From Oscillospiraceae bacterium (GTDB lineage Bacteria > Bacillota_A > Clostridia > Oscillospirales > Oscillospiraceae): 64,000 nt of DNA. Below are positions 1 through 7,535 of this stretch, in pieces. Positions within the stretch are counted from its first letter, which is position 1; every line of letters starts with the position of its first letter. Below the pieces are notes generated by a model. It searched no databases. It was not told where the DNA came from and saw nothing but the letters and a program-made list of their open reading frames with translations. The position numbers were made by a program, and so were the translations under genes. The stretch is from NCBI GenBank assembly GCA_015067895.1, contig SVLP01000001.1, forward strand, positions 62,001-126,000. Direction: 5' to 3'.

Positions 1-1497
1 ATGGGCGTGACCCATCTGCATCTGCTGCCCAGCTATGACTACGGCTCCGTGGACGAGGCCCATCTGGAAAAAGATCAGTTCAACTGGGGCTACGATCCCG
101 TCAACTACAACGTGCCCGAGGGCTCCTACGCCACCGACCCCTACCACGGTGAGGTGCGCGTGAAGGAGATGAAGCAGATGATCCAGGGCCTGCACAAGGC
201 AGGCATCAGCGTCGTTCTGGACGTGGTGTACAACCATGTCTACGAGGGCGAGACCTTCTGCTTCAACCAGATCGTCCCCGAGTACTTCTCCCGTACCCAC
301 GACGGCCACTATTCCAACGGCTCCGGCTGCGGCAACGACACCGCCTCCGAGCGCAGCATGGTGCGCAAGTACATCGTCGACTCCGTCAAGTACTGGGCCG
401 ACGAGTACCACATCGACGGCTTCCGCTTCGATCTGGTGGGCTTGCTGGATGTGCAGACCATCAACGAGCTGGTCTCCTCCGTCCGGGCCAAGCATCCCAA
501 TGTCATCTTCTACGGCGAGGGCTGGAGCATGGCCACCGAGCTGACCAAGCCCGATGTGACCATGGCCACCCAGCACAATTCTTATCTGACCCCCAATTTC
601 GCCTATTTCTCCGATACCCTCCGCGATGTCCTGAGAGGTTACGTCTTTGACGACCGGGCCTATGGCTATGTGGCCGGTGCCCAGGGTCAGGAGGAGCTGG
701 TCAAGGCCTGCTTCATGGGCCACCCCGACTGGTGCCCCAACCCCACCCAGACCATCAACTATGCCTCCTGCCACGACAACATGGCACTGTTTGACCGGCT
801 GACCATGTCCCGCAGTGAGGACAGCTTTGCCGACCGGGTGCGCATGAATAACTTGGCTGCCGCCATCTACATGCTGTCCCAGGGCGTGCCCTTCCTCCAG
901 GCCGGTGAGGAGATGCTCCGTTCCAAGCCCCTGCCCGGCGGCGGCTTCGAGCACAACTCCTACGCCAGCCCCGACTCCATCAACTCTATCAAGTGGAACG
1001 ACCTGTCCAAGCCTGAGTACGCCGCCAACGTGGAGTATTACCGCGGCCTGATTGCCTTCCGCAAGGCCCATCCCACCCTGCGTCTGTCCTCCAACGACAA
1101 GGTTCAGGAGCAGGTCTTCGCCCTGGAGGGTCTGGAGCCCAATGTCACCGGCTTCCACCTGCGCGGCTCCGCCGATGATCCCGCCGCAGCCATCATCGTC
1201 CTGTACAACCCCAACCGCACTCCCACCACCGTGGAGCTGCCCAAGGGCCGCTGGAACATCTGCATCAGCGACCGCACCGCCGGTACCGAGCCGCTGCTGA
1301 GCGTGGAGGGCGGCGTCAGCGTGGCCCCCATCAGCGCCTGTGTGCTGACTCTGGAGAGCGTGGCCCCCGCTGTGAAGCTGCCGGAACTGGAGGTGGAGCC
1401 CAAGAAGCTCCCTTTGCTCCTCGGCGCAGCCGCCGCCGTAACCGCCGCAGTGGGCGGAGTGGCCGCTCTTCTGAAGCGTAAGAACAAGAAGGGCTGA
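1..1497 (+). CDS. pulA: Type I pullulanase, C-terminal part (cut by window start), with C-terminal membrane anchor
   Basis: A GH13 debranching enzyme that hydrolyses alpha-1,6 links in pullulan, glycogen or starch. The first visible codon is an ATG at base 1, but the N-terminal CBM48 and pullulanase-specific domains are missing, so the gene almost certainly starts upstream. Visible GH13 motifs are NWGYDP (about residue 28), DVVYNH (74-79), the nucleophile Asp144 in GFRFDLVG, the acid Glu173 in FYGEGW and a CHDN motif near 258. Unusually, the last 30 residues form an Ala/Val/Leu helix followed by KRKNKKG, like a membrane anchor with a positive cytoplasmic tail. No LPXTG motif is seen. A hairpin terminator follows directly. 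The family call is firm; enzyme location is uncertain because the N-terminus is out of view. Confidence 0.9.
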   Translation: MGVTHLHLLPSYDYGSVDEAHLEKDQFNWGYDPVNYNVPEGSYATDPYHGEVRVKEMKQMIQGLHKAGISVVLDVVYNHVYEGETFCFNQIVPEYFSRTHDGHYSNGSGCGNDTASERSMVRKYIVDSVKYWADEYHIDGFRFDLVGLLDVQTINELVSSVRAKHPNVIFYGEGWSMATELTKPDVTMATQHNSYLTPNFAYFSDTLRDVLRGYVFDDRAYGYVAGAQGQEELVKACFMGHPDWCPNPTQTINYASCHDNMALFDRLTMSRSEDSFADRVRMNNLAAAIYMLSQGVPFLQAGEEMLRSKPLPGGGFEHNSYASPDSINSIKWNDLSKPEYAANVEYYRGLIAFRKAHPTLRLSSNDKVQEQVFALEGLEPNVTGFHLRGSADDPAAAIIVLYNPNRTPTTVELPKGRWNICISDRTAGTEPLLSVEGGVSVAPISACVLTLESVAPAVKLPELEVEPKKLPLLLGAAAAVTAAVGGVAALLKRKNKKG

Positions 1498-1509
1498 TAA
1501 CATGACCAA

Positions 1510-1539
1510 CGCCCACCCCGGTTTGGGGTGGGCGTTTTT
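1510..1539 (+). terminator. Intrinsic terminator of pulA
   Basis: A perfect 10-bp stem (1510-1519 with 1525-1534) and a 5-base loop are followed by five T residues. It lies 12 bases after the pullulanase stop. Confidence 0.9.
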
Positions 1540-1562
1540 GCGCGTTGGGTAGAAGCAGAAGA

Positions 1563-1580
1563 ACCTTCTCCCCGGGAGAA
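1563..1580. repeat. Short dispersed hairpin (CTTCTCCC/GGGAGAAG)
   Basis: Palindrome CTTCTCCC-CGGGAGAAG. A closely similar copy lies in the 38.5-38.9 kb gap near 38770. It probably belongs to a dispersed hairpin family. Confidence 0.5.
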
Positions 1581-1625
1581 GCGTTTGACGGCAGAGGATA
1601 CATTGTGCGATCCATTGTGACATTG

Positions 1626-1656
1626 AAAAGCCCCCGCGCGGTGAGCGCGGGGGCTT
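1626..1656 (-). terminator. Intrinsic terminator of kbl
   Basis: On the minus strand, a 12-bp GC-rich stem (1628-1639 with 1645-1656) is followed by TTTT. It lies just after the kbl stop. Confidence 0.9.
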
Positions 1657-1667
1657 CGCTTGTTCGA

Positions 1668-2855
1668 TTACAGACCCATTTCCTTCTTGACCTCGCCGAA
1701 GGCCTTGACGGCGTGGTCGATGTCGGCCTTGGTGTGACCGGCGGAGATCTGGGTGCGGATGCGATCCTTGCCCTTGGGGACGACGGGATAGCAGAAGGCC
1801 ACCACGTAGACACCCTTGTCGAGCATCCGGCGGGCGAACTCGTGGGCAGTCCGGGGATCATAGAGCATCACGGGCACGATGGGATGCTCGCCGGGCAGCA
1901 GGTCGAAGCCCAGCTTCTCCATTTCGCTGCGGAAGTAGCGGGCGTTCTTGTGCACCTTGTCCCGCAGAGCGGTGGACTCCTCCAGCAGCTCGATGGTGCG
2001 GATGGTGGCGGCGCAGATGGCGGGAGCCACGGTGTTACTGAACAGGTAGGGACGGCTCTTCTGGCGCAGCAGATCCACGATGGGCTGGCGGGCAGCGGTG
2101 TAGCCGCCGGAGGCGCCGCCCAAAGCCTTGCCGAAGGTGCCGGTCAGGATATCAACGCGATCCATGACACCGCAGAACTCGGGAGTGCCCCGGCCGTGCT
2201 CGCCCATGAAGCCCACGGCGTGGGAGTCATCGACCATGACCAGGGCGTCGAACTCGTCGGCCAGGTCACAGATGGCGGGCAGATTGGCGATGTAGCCGTC
2301 CATGGAGAAGACACCGTCGGTGGCGATGATGATCTTCTTGGCGCCCTTTTCACGGGCAGCCACCAGCTGAGCTCGCAGGTCGTCCATGTTGTTGTTCTTG
2401 TAGCGCAGCCGCATGGCCTTGCACAGACGGACGCCGTCGATGATGGAGGCGTGGTTCAGCTCATCGGAGATGATGGCATCCTCGCTCGTAAGCAGGGTCT
2501 CGAAGAGGCCGCCGTTGGCGTCGAAGCAGGAAGAGTACAGGATGGCGTCGTCCATGCCGACGAAATTGGAGATTTTCTTCTCCAGATCCTTATGGATCTG
2601 CTGGGTGCCGCAGATGAAGCGGACGGAGCTGAGGCCAAAGCCCCAGTTGTCGTAGCTCTCCTTGGCGGCGGCGATCAGCTCAGGATTGGCAGACAGGCCC
2701 AGATAGTTGTTGGCGCAGAAGTTGACCACGCCCTTTGCAGCGGTGGTGTCGATCCGGCTGCGCTGGGGAGTGGTGATGATCCGCTCGTCCCGCCAGGTAC
2801 CGGCGGCGCGGATGGAATCGAGTTCAGCGTTGATAGCAGTTAAAGCAGTTTTCAT
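1668..2855 (-). CDS. kbl: Glycine C-acetyltransferase (2-amino-3-ketobutyrate CoA ligase)
   Basis: PLP enzyme (395 aa, normal family length) that splits 2-amino-3-oxobutyrate with CoA to glycine and acetyl-CoA, the second step of threonine degradation. It belongs to the alpha-oxoamine synthase family. The PLP lysine is Lys243 in [10 protein letters not shown], the ring-stacking His is in [11 protein letters not shown] (about 135), and MVDDSHAVG (207-215) carries the PLP-binding Asp and His. The start follows a CAGGAGGT ribosome binding site. It lies downstream of tdh on the same strand, separated by a palindromic repeat at 2881-2982. Since Tdh makes its unstable substrate, the two form a pathway pair. 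Confidence 0.95.
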   Translation of the reverse strand: MKTALTAINAELDSIRAAGTWRDERIITTPQRSRIDTTAAKGVVNFCANNYLGLSANPELIAAAKESYDNWGFGLSSVRFICGTQQIHKDLEKKISNFVGMDDAILYSSCFDANGGLFETLLTSEDAIISDELNHASIIDGVRLCKAMRLRYKNNNMDDLRAQLVAAREKGAKKIIIATDGVFSMDGYIANLPAICDLADEFDALVMVDDSHAVGFMGEHGRGTPEFCGVMDRVDILTGTFGKALGGASGGYTAARQPIVDLLRQKSRPYLFSNTVAPAICAATIRTIELLEESTALRDKVHKNARYFRSEMEKLGFDLLPGEHPIVPVMLYDPRTAHEFARRMLDKGVYVVAFCYPVVPKGKDRIRTQISAGHTKADIDHAVKAFGEVKKEMGL

Positions 2856-2880
2856 AGTAGAATACCTCCTGAAAGAGCAG

Positions 2881-2982
2881 CGTCATTGCGAGCCAGTGCG
2901 CACACTGGCGTGGCAATCCCCCGGAGATTCCGGAAACCTGGAGGGGATTGCCACGTCGGGCTTCGCCCTCCTCGCAATGACG
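2881..2982. repeat. Mosaic palindromic repeat, CGTCATTGCGAG family, copy 1
   Basis: A 102-bp element bounded by CGTCATTGCGAG and its reverse complement CTCGCAATGACG. The left half carries a CCAGTGCGCACACTGG hairpin and the right half a GGGCTTCGCCC hairpin. Related copies are at 4099-4221 and 24955-25054. It lies between tdh and kbl and would be transcribed as a long stem-loop. Confidence 0.85.
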
Positions 2983-2993
2983 TGCGTTTTGTT

Positions 2994-4031
2994 TTACTTG
3001 CTCCAGTCCAGCACGACCTTGCCGGACATACCGGAATTCATGGCATCGAAGCCCTTCTGGAAGTCGGTGTAGTGGAACCGGTGGGTGATGACGGGGCTCA
3101 TGTCCAGGCCGCCCTGCACCATGTAGCTCATCTGGTGCCAGTTGTCCATCTTGCGGCCATAGATGCCCTGGAGGGTCAGACCCTTGCCGATGATGTAGTT
3201 CATGTCCACGGGGACGGGCTTGTTGCCCAGGCCCAGCAGGCTGATCTTGCCGCCGGTGCGCATGACGGAAAGCATCTGGTTGAAGGCGTGGCCGTTGCCG
3301 GACATCTCCAGACCCACATCGAAGCCCTCGATGATGTGCAGCTCCTTCATGATGGCGGTGAGATCCTCCCGACCGGTGTTGACGGCGGCGTCCACGCCCA
3401 TCTTCCGGGCCAGCTCCAGACGGTAGTCGTTCAGATCGGTGATGACCACCCGGCGGGCACCGGCGAACTTGCAGACACCGGCAGCCATGATGCCGATGGG
3501 GCCCGCACCGGTGATGAGCACGTCCTCGCCCACCAGATCCCACATCAGAGCGGTGTGGGTGGCGTTGCCGAAGGCGTCGAAGAAGGCTACGACCTCCTCG
3601 GGCAGGCTCTCGTCGATGATGATGACGTTCTTGGCGGGGATGCAGACATATTCTGCGAAGGCACCGTCCCGGTCAACGCCGACACCCTGGGTGTCCTTGC
3701 ACCACTGGATGTTGCCGTTGTGGCAGTTGCGGCAGTGGCCGCAGGTGATGTGGCCCTCGCCGGAGACCCGCTGGCCCACGTAGAAGTCGGTGACGCCCTC
3801 ACCCAGCTGGGCGATCTCGCCCACGTACTCGTGGCCGATGGTCATGGGGGGCTTGATGTGATCCACGGCCCAGGGATCCCAGTTGTAGATGTGGACATCG
3901 GTGCCGCAGATGGCGGTCTTGTGGACTTTGATGAGGACTTCACCGGCCTTGGGCACGGGCACGGGAACCTGCCGCAGCTCCAGACCGGGGCCTGCGGTCG
4001 CCTTGACGATGGCGTCCATGTACTGTTTCAT
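2994..4031 (-). CDS. tdh: L-threonine 3-dehydrogenase
   Basis: NAD-dependent zinc dehydrogenase (345 aa) that oxidises L-threonine to 2-amino-3-oxobutyrate, which Kbl then cleaves. It is a medium-chain dehydrogenase: catalytic-zinc ligands Cys42 (AICGTDVH) and His67-Glu68 (GHEY), structural-zinc cysteines 97, 100, 103 and 111, and the nucleotide-binding GAGPIG motif near residue 177. The start at 4031 has a GGAGGAA site at good spacing. Gene order on the minus strand is aminotransferase, tdh, kbl, each gap holding a CGTCATTGCGAG-type repeat or hairpin, so co-transcription is likely but expression may be graded. Sorbitol dehydrogenase-like functions are possible in this superfamily, but the kbl neighbour supports Tdh. 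Confidence 0.93.
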   Translation of the reverse strand: MKQYMDAIVKATAGPGLELRQVPVPVPKAGEVLIKVHKTAICGTDVHIYNWDPWAVDHIKPPMTIGHEYVGEIAQLGEGVTDFYVGQRVSGEGHITCGHCRNCHNGNIQWCKDTQGVGVDRDGAFAEYVCIPAKNVIIIDESLPEEVVAFFDAFGNATHTALMWDLVGEDVLITGAGPIGIMAAGVCKFAGARRVVITDLNDYRLELARKMGVDAAVNTGREDLTAIMKELHIIEGFDVGLEMSGNGHAFNQMLSVMRTGGKISLLGLGNKPVPVDMNYIIGKGLTLQGIYGRKMDNWHQMSYMVQGGLDMSPVITHRFHYTDFQKGFDAMNSGMSGKVVLDWSK

Positions 4032-4098
4032 AGTGGATTCCTCCGAAAGTTTTGTTGATGCTTGTCAAATCAAATTGGTGCGGAGCAAAAAAACAGTA

Positions 4099-4221
4099 TG
4101 TCATTCCGAGCCAGTGCGCACACTGGCGTGGGAATCTCCGAAAGAGAAGTATGCACCAATTTGGCAATCCGAAAATCGAGGGGATTGCCACACCAGTCTG
4201 CGGACTGGTTCGCAATGACAT
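4099..4221. repeat. Mosaic palindromic repeat, CGTCATTGCGAG family, copy 2
   Basis: A 123-bp element with ends TGTCATTCCGAG and CGCAATGACA. It has a CCAGTGCGCACACTGG hairpin in the left half and a CCAGTCTGCGGACTGG hairpin in the right half, with an unrelated centre. It lies between the aminotransferase and tdh. Confidence 0.8.
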
Positions 4222-4235
4222 ATTCTTTTGTAGTT

Positions 4236-5453
4236 TTACTTCTGCTTATAGCCGTCCAGGAAATTGCCCATGCGCTCCATGGCGGCGCGCAGCTCGCCAG
4301 CCTCGGGCAGCATGACCAGACGGAAATGGTCGGGCTCAGGCCAGTCGAAGCCGGAGCCGGGAACCACCAGGATCCGGGTCTCGGTCAGCAGATCCCGGGC
4401 GAACTGCTTGTCGCTGGTGATGTTGAACTTCTTCACATCCAGCTTGGGGAACAGGTAGAAGGCGGCCACGTTCTTGACGTAGCTGATGCCCTCGATCTTG
4501 TCCAGAACGTCGATGGTGGCCTGACGCTGCTCGTAGAGCCGTCCGCCGGGGCGAACCATGGCGGCGGGGGTCTCGGAATCCTCCAGGGCGGCGGGGATCA
4601 CCAGCTGAGCCAGGGCGTTGGAGCACAGGCGCAGGGAGGTCAGCTGGACGATGCCCTTGCGGTACTCTTCGGTGCGCTTCCGGGGGCCGGAGATGACCAT
4701 CCAGCCGCAGCGGTAGCCGCAGAGGGAGTGGGACTTACTCAGGCCGTTCATGGTGATGACGGTCAGGTCGGGGGCCAGAGCGGCGGTGGAGACGTGCTCC
4801 AGACCGTCCATGACCAGCCGGTCGTAGATCTCATCGCTGAAGATGATGAGGTCGTTCTCTCTGGCGACTTCGATCAGCTGCTGAAGCACCTCGGTGGAGT
4901 AGAGGACACCGGTGGGGTTGTTGGGGTTGATGATGACCAGGGCCTTGGTGCGCTTGGTGACCTTCTTCTTCAGGTCGGCCACGTCGGGGTTCCAGCCCGA
5001 GAGTTCGTCGCAGCGGTAGAACACGGGGGTGGCACCGGCCAGCAGCACGGAGTTGCCCCACAGGGAATAGCTGGGGGTGGGGATCAGCACCTCATCGCCG
5101 GGGTTCAGCAGAGGCATCAGGGCGAAGTTGACCACCTCACTGACGCCGTTGCCGATGAAGACGTCGTCGGGCTCGATGCCCTGGATGCCCTTGCTCTTCT
5201 GGTAGTGAATGATGGCCTCCCGGGCGGCGGGCATACCCTGGAAATCGCAGTAGGCCACGGCCTCATGGGCCCGGCCCTCGATGGCGTTCTTGATGGACTC
5301 GGGCAGGGGGAAGCCGAAGGCGGCGGGGTTGCCGGTGTTCAGCTTCAGAACCGGGGTACCCTCCCGCTGCATTTTATTGGCAAGATGGAAGAGTTCGCCG
5401 CGAATGTCGGAATGCACGTGCTCCATACGGTCGGCAAGTTGAATCAGATCCAT
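4236..5453 (-). CDS. PLP-dependent class I aminotransferase (AlaA-like)
   Basis: Fold-type I aminotransferase, 405 aa from the chosen start. It has an N-terminal LNTGNPAAFGF motif, PNNPTG, SDEIYD and the PLP-binding lysine in SKSHSLCGYRCGW. The pattern and length resemble the glutamate-pyruvate transaminase AlaA/YfbQ group, so alanine formation from pyruvate is the best guess; substrate cannot be settled by sequence alone. An in-frame ATG four codons upstream (5465) abuts the GGAGAGG ribosome binding site, so the ATG at 5453, 12 bases from that site, is preferred. It precedes tdh and kbl on the same strand and may share an amino-acid catabolic role. Confidence 0.85.
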   Translation of the reverse strand: MDLIQLADRMEHVHSDIRGELFHLANKMQREGTPVLKLNTGNPAAFGFPLPESIKNAIEGRAHEAVAYCDFQGMPAAREAIIHYQKSKGIQGIEPDDVFIGNGVSEVVNFALMPLLNPGDEVLIPTPSYSLWGNSVLLAGATPVFYRCDELSGWNPDVADLKKKVTKRTKALVIINPNNPTGVLYSTEVLQQLIEVARENDLIIFSDEIYDRLVMDGLEHVSTAALAPDLTVITMNGLSKSHSLCGYRCGWMVISGPRKRTEEYRKGIVQLTSLRLCSNALAQLVIPAALEDSETPAAMVRPGGRLYEQRQATIDVLDKIEGISYVKNVAAFYLFPKLDVKKFNITSDKQFARDLLTETRILVVPGSGFDWPEPDHFRLVMLPEAGELRAAMERMGNFLDGYKQK

Positions 5454-5570
5454 AGTATATATCATCCTCTCCGGCGCGGTGCGCCGTTAATGCATGTTTA
5501 TCTTAACAGAAAACTTCCACGAATGGAAGACACAAAGTTAAAAAATATAACCTAAAATTCGAAAAAGGAA

Positions 5571-5598
5571 CCGTACGCCGACAATTGTCGGCGTACGG
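5571..5598 (-). terminator. Terminator of the DUF4430 lipoprotein gene
   Basis: A perfect 28-bp palindrome (CCGTACGCCGACAA and its complement) lies after the DUF4430 stop. On the minus strand it is followed by TTCCTTTTTCG. Confidence 0.8.
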
Positions 5599-5617
5599 CG
5601 GATCAATTATGTGTTTC

Positions 5618-6061
5618 TCAGGCGGCCTCGGCCTTGAGCTGGTAGTGTTCGCCCTCGGTGATGGGGGTCTGATCGACGCCGGTCATGGCATATTCGCTGC
5701 CCACATAGAAGCTCCAGTACATGCCGTCGGTGTCATAATCCAGAACCTGACCCAGGACGGACTTGATGTACATGCCGTAGGGGCCCTCCTCACCCTCGAT
5801 CAGCTCGTGGGCGATCAGGGCGTAGCCCACCATCTCCTCGTCAGTGTGGATCTCGTAGAGGTGCTCGTTGCCCTCCTTGTCCACGATGGTGAGGTTGAAG
5901 GACTTGCTGCCTTCGCCAAGGACAGTGGCCTGCTCGGCGGGCTGTTCGGGGGGAGCGGTGGTCTCGGCGGGTTTGCCGCTGCATCCGGTCAGTGCCAACG
6001 CCGCAATCAGCACGAACACCAGGACGAGCGACAGCAGTTTACGCATGCTGTTGTTCTTCAT
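5618..6061 (-). CDS. DUF4430 (transcobalamin-like) lipoprotein under B12 riboswitch control
   Basis: A 147-residue exported lipoprotein. Residues 1-26 form a signal peptide ending in the lipobox LALTGC, followed by a Thr/Pro/Glu linker (KPAETTAPPEQPAEQ). The rest is one small domain with the features of DUF4430: a GPYGMYIKSVLG strand, then MYWSFYVGSEYAMTGVD and ITEGEHYQLKAE. DUF4430 is related to the C-terminal domain of animal transcobalamin and intrinsic factor. The start at 6061 has an AAGGAG site 7 bases away; longer in-frame starts run into the riboswitch. A cobalamin riboswitch and promoter lie directly upstream. Inferred role: capture of cobalamin or corrinoid outside the membrane, probably passing it to an ECF-type importer encoded elsewhere. 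Domain call is strong; ligand binding is inferred. Confidence 0.87.
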   Translation of the reverse strand: MKNNSMRKLLSLVLVFVLIAALALTGCSGKPAETTAPPEQPAEQATVLGEGSKSFNLTIVDKEGNEHLYEIHTDEEMVGYALIAHELIEGEEGPYGMYIKSVLGQVLDYDTDGMYWSFYVGSEYAMTGVDQTPITEGEHYQLKAEAA

Positions 6062-6084
6062 GGTATTTCTCCTTAAAATAGATT

Positions 6085-6280
6085 TGCCCCGTCCCGGTGT
6101 CCGCAGGACATTCCGGGGCACACTGCCCGGATATTCCGGCTTCGGCGGCGGGGCACCCGGCCTTCTCAGCTTGCGCCAATGACCTGTCCCCGGGGCGCGG
6201 CCCCCGGGTGAGGATGCTCCGTTTTCGCGCCTGACGGCGACGCACTCGCGCAGGATTTTCACCTGCTTCCCCAAGCAGTG
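6085..6280 (-). promoter_or_regulatory. Cobalamin riboswitch
   Basis: Read on the minus strand from about 6275, the leader shows GGGGAA-GCAGGTG-AAAATCCTGCGC, then a variable GC-rich arm, then CATTGGCGCAAGCTGAGAAGGCC, and GAAGCCGGAATATCCGGGCAG. These match the order of conserved blocks in the adenosylcobalamin aptamer (GGGAA, GGTGAAAATCC, the CACTGG..GGGAAGGC block and the AGCC.GGA.ACC.GCC closure). A GC hairpin at about 6086-6119 lies between aptamer and ribosome binding site and may be the expression platform; it lacks a strong U run, so RBS control is as likely as termination. Confidence 0.87.
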
Positions 6281-6285
6281 TTCAA

Positions 6286-6314
6286 ATTATAGCATATGCA
6301 GTCGGAAATGGCAA
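6286..6314 (-). promoter_or_regulatory. Promoter of the riboswitch/DUF4430 transcript
   Basis: Minus-strand -35 TTGCCA (6309-6314), 17-base spacer, -10 TATAAT (6286-6291). Transcription would begin just before the aptamer. Confidence 0.8.
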
Positions 6315-6363
6315 GCACCTGGGGAGGAAGGACGAAAAAATTCTCTTTGAGAACAATTCCCTC

Positions 6364-6392
6364 TTTACCATATCGATGAAACTTGATATGAT
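6364..6392 (+). promoter_or_regulatory. Promoter of the Rnf-like operon
   Basis: -35 TTTACC (6364-6369), 17-base spacer, -10 TATGAT (6387-6392). It lies 33 bases before the first gene of the operon and points away from the riboswitch promoter. Confidence 0.65.
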
Positions 6393-6425
6393 GGTACCGA
6401 CACTTTTTTATTTGGAGGTTATCCC

Positions 6426-7535
6426 ATGAGAAGATCCATCATCACTCTGGCGCTGGTGCTGGTCGTCGCGCTGCTGACCGGCTGCGCAGGCACCCCCGTG
6501 GTCTACTACAGCGACTGCACCTGCCCCACCGGTGCCCACACCGAGACCCAGCCCGCTCCCGTGGAATCCACCCCTGTGGAGACTACCCATCCCGCCGAGT
6601 CCCAGCCCGTGACCGCTGAGGGCGAGGTGAAGACCGGCGTTGCCATCCTGGCCTCCGCTCTGGAGAGCAAGAACGCCGGCGATGCCGACGGCGAGGCCAA
6701 GTATGACGTTTCCGTGGTCGCCGTCACTGTCAATGGCGACGGTACCATCACCAACTGCATCATCGACTCCATCGGCACCTCTGTCCTGTTCGATGTCAGC
6801 GGCACCATCATGTCCGACCTGACCGCCCCCATCGCCACCAAGAACGAGCTGGGCGAAAATTACGGCATGAAGGCCTACGCCGGTTCCCAGTACGAGTGGA
6901 ACGAGCAGGCCGCCGCTCTGGCCGCCTACGCTGTGGGCAAGACCGTCGAGGAGCTGCGCTCCGGTGCCGTGGACGAGACCGGCCACGCTGTGGATGCCGA
7001 CCTGGCCACCACCGCCACCATCTACCTGGGCGGCTATGTGGATGCCATTGAGAACGCCGTCTTCAACGCCCAGTATCTGGGTGCCGAGATCGGCGACGAG
7101 CTGAAGCTGGCTGTGATCCCCGCCGTGGACAGCTCCGCTTCCGCCGACGCAGAGAACGCGGGCAACGCCCAGCTGGATGTGAACGCCGTGGCTCTGACCA
7201 TGGACGGCGACACCATCACCTCCTGCCAGATCGACTCCGTCCAGGGCAAGGTCGCCTTTGATGCTTCCGGTGTCATCACCGGCGGTACTGACGGTGTCTT
7301 CGCCACCAAGAACATGCTGGGCGAGCAGTACGGCATGGTCGCCTGGGGCGGTGCCATCGCCGAGTGGAACGCACAGGCCGCTTCCTTCGCCGCCTATGTC
7401 ACCGGCAAGACTCCTGCCGAGGTCGCTTCCATCGCCGTGGACGAGACCACCAAGCCCACCGACGCCGACCTGGTTTCTTCCGTCACCATCAAGATCGGCG
7501 GCTTCCAGGCTCTGATCGCCAAGGCCTGCGGCTGA
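6426..7535 (+). CDS. Lipoprotein with two tandem FMN-bind-like domains, first gene of the Rnf-like operon
   Basis: A 369-residue lipoprotein: signal peptide and lipobox ALLTGC (Cys20), a Thr/Pro/Glu linker to about residue 65, then two copies of one domain (about 68-210 and 220-368). Both share VNGDGTIT or MDGDTIT followed by CxIDS, then TKNxLGExYGM, EWNxQAA, AAYxxGKT, VDET and DADL, ending in TIxxGG. The opening strand pair resembles FMN-bind (PF04205) domains of RnfG, but the flavinylation motif DxxTGAT is not present; the equivalent site reads DADLATTAT or DADLVSSVT. A GGAGG site precedes the ATG, and its stop overlaps the apbE start. Likely an extracytoplasmic partner of the RnfCDG proteins. 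The function is not known to me. Confidence 0.75.
   Translation: MRRSIITLALVLVVALLTGCAGTPVVYYSDCTCPTGAHTETQPAPVESTPVETTHPAESQPVTAEGEVKTGVAILASALESKNAGDADGEAKYDVSVVAVTVNGDGTITNCIIDSIGTSVLFDVSGTIMSDLTAPIATKNELGENYGMKAYAGSQYEWNEQAAALAAYAVGKTVEELRSGAVDETGHAVDADLATTATIYLGGYVDAIENAVFNAQYLGAEIGDELKLAVIPAVDSSASADAENAGNAQLDVNAVALTMDGDTITSCQIDSVQGKVAFDASGVITGGTDGVFATKNMLGEQYGMVAWGGAIAEWNAQAASFAAYVTGKTPAEVASIAVDETTKPTDADLVSSVTIKIGGFQALIAKACG

Noticed and set aside
6062..6274. Longer start for the DUF4430 gene, extending it by 71 residues
   Set aside because: The extension is the translated cobalamin riboswitch; the signal peptide and AAGGAG site define the start at 6061.
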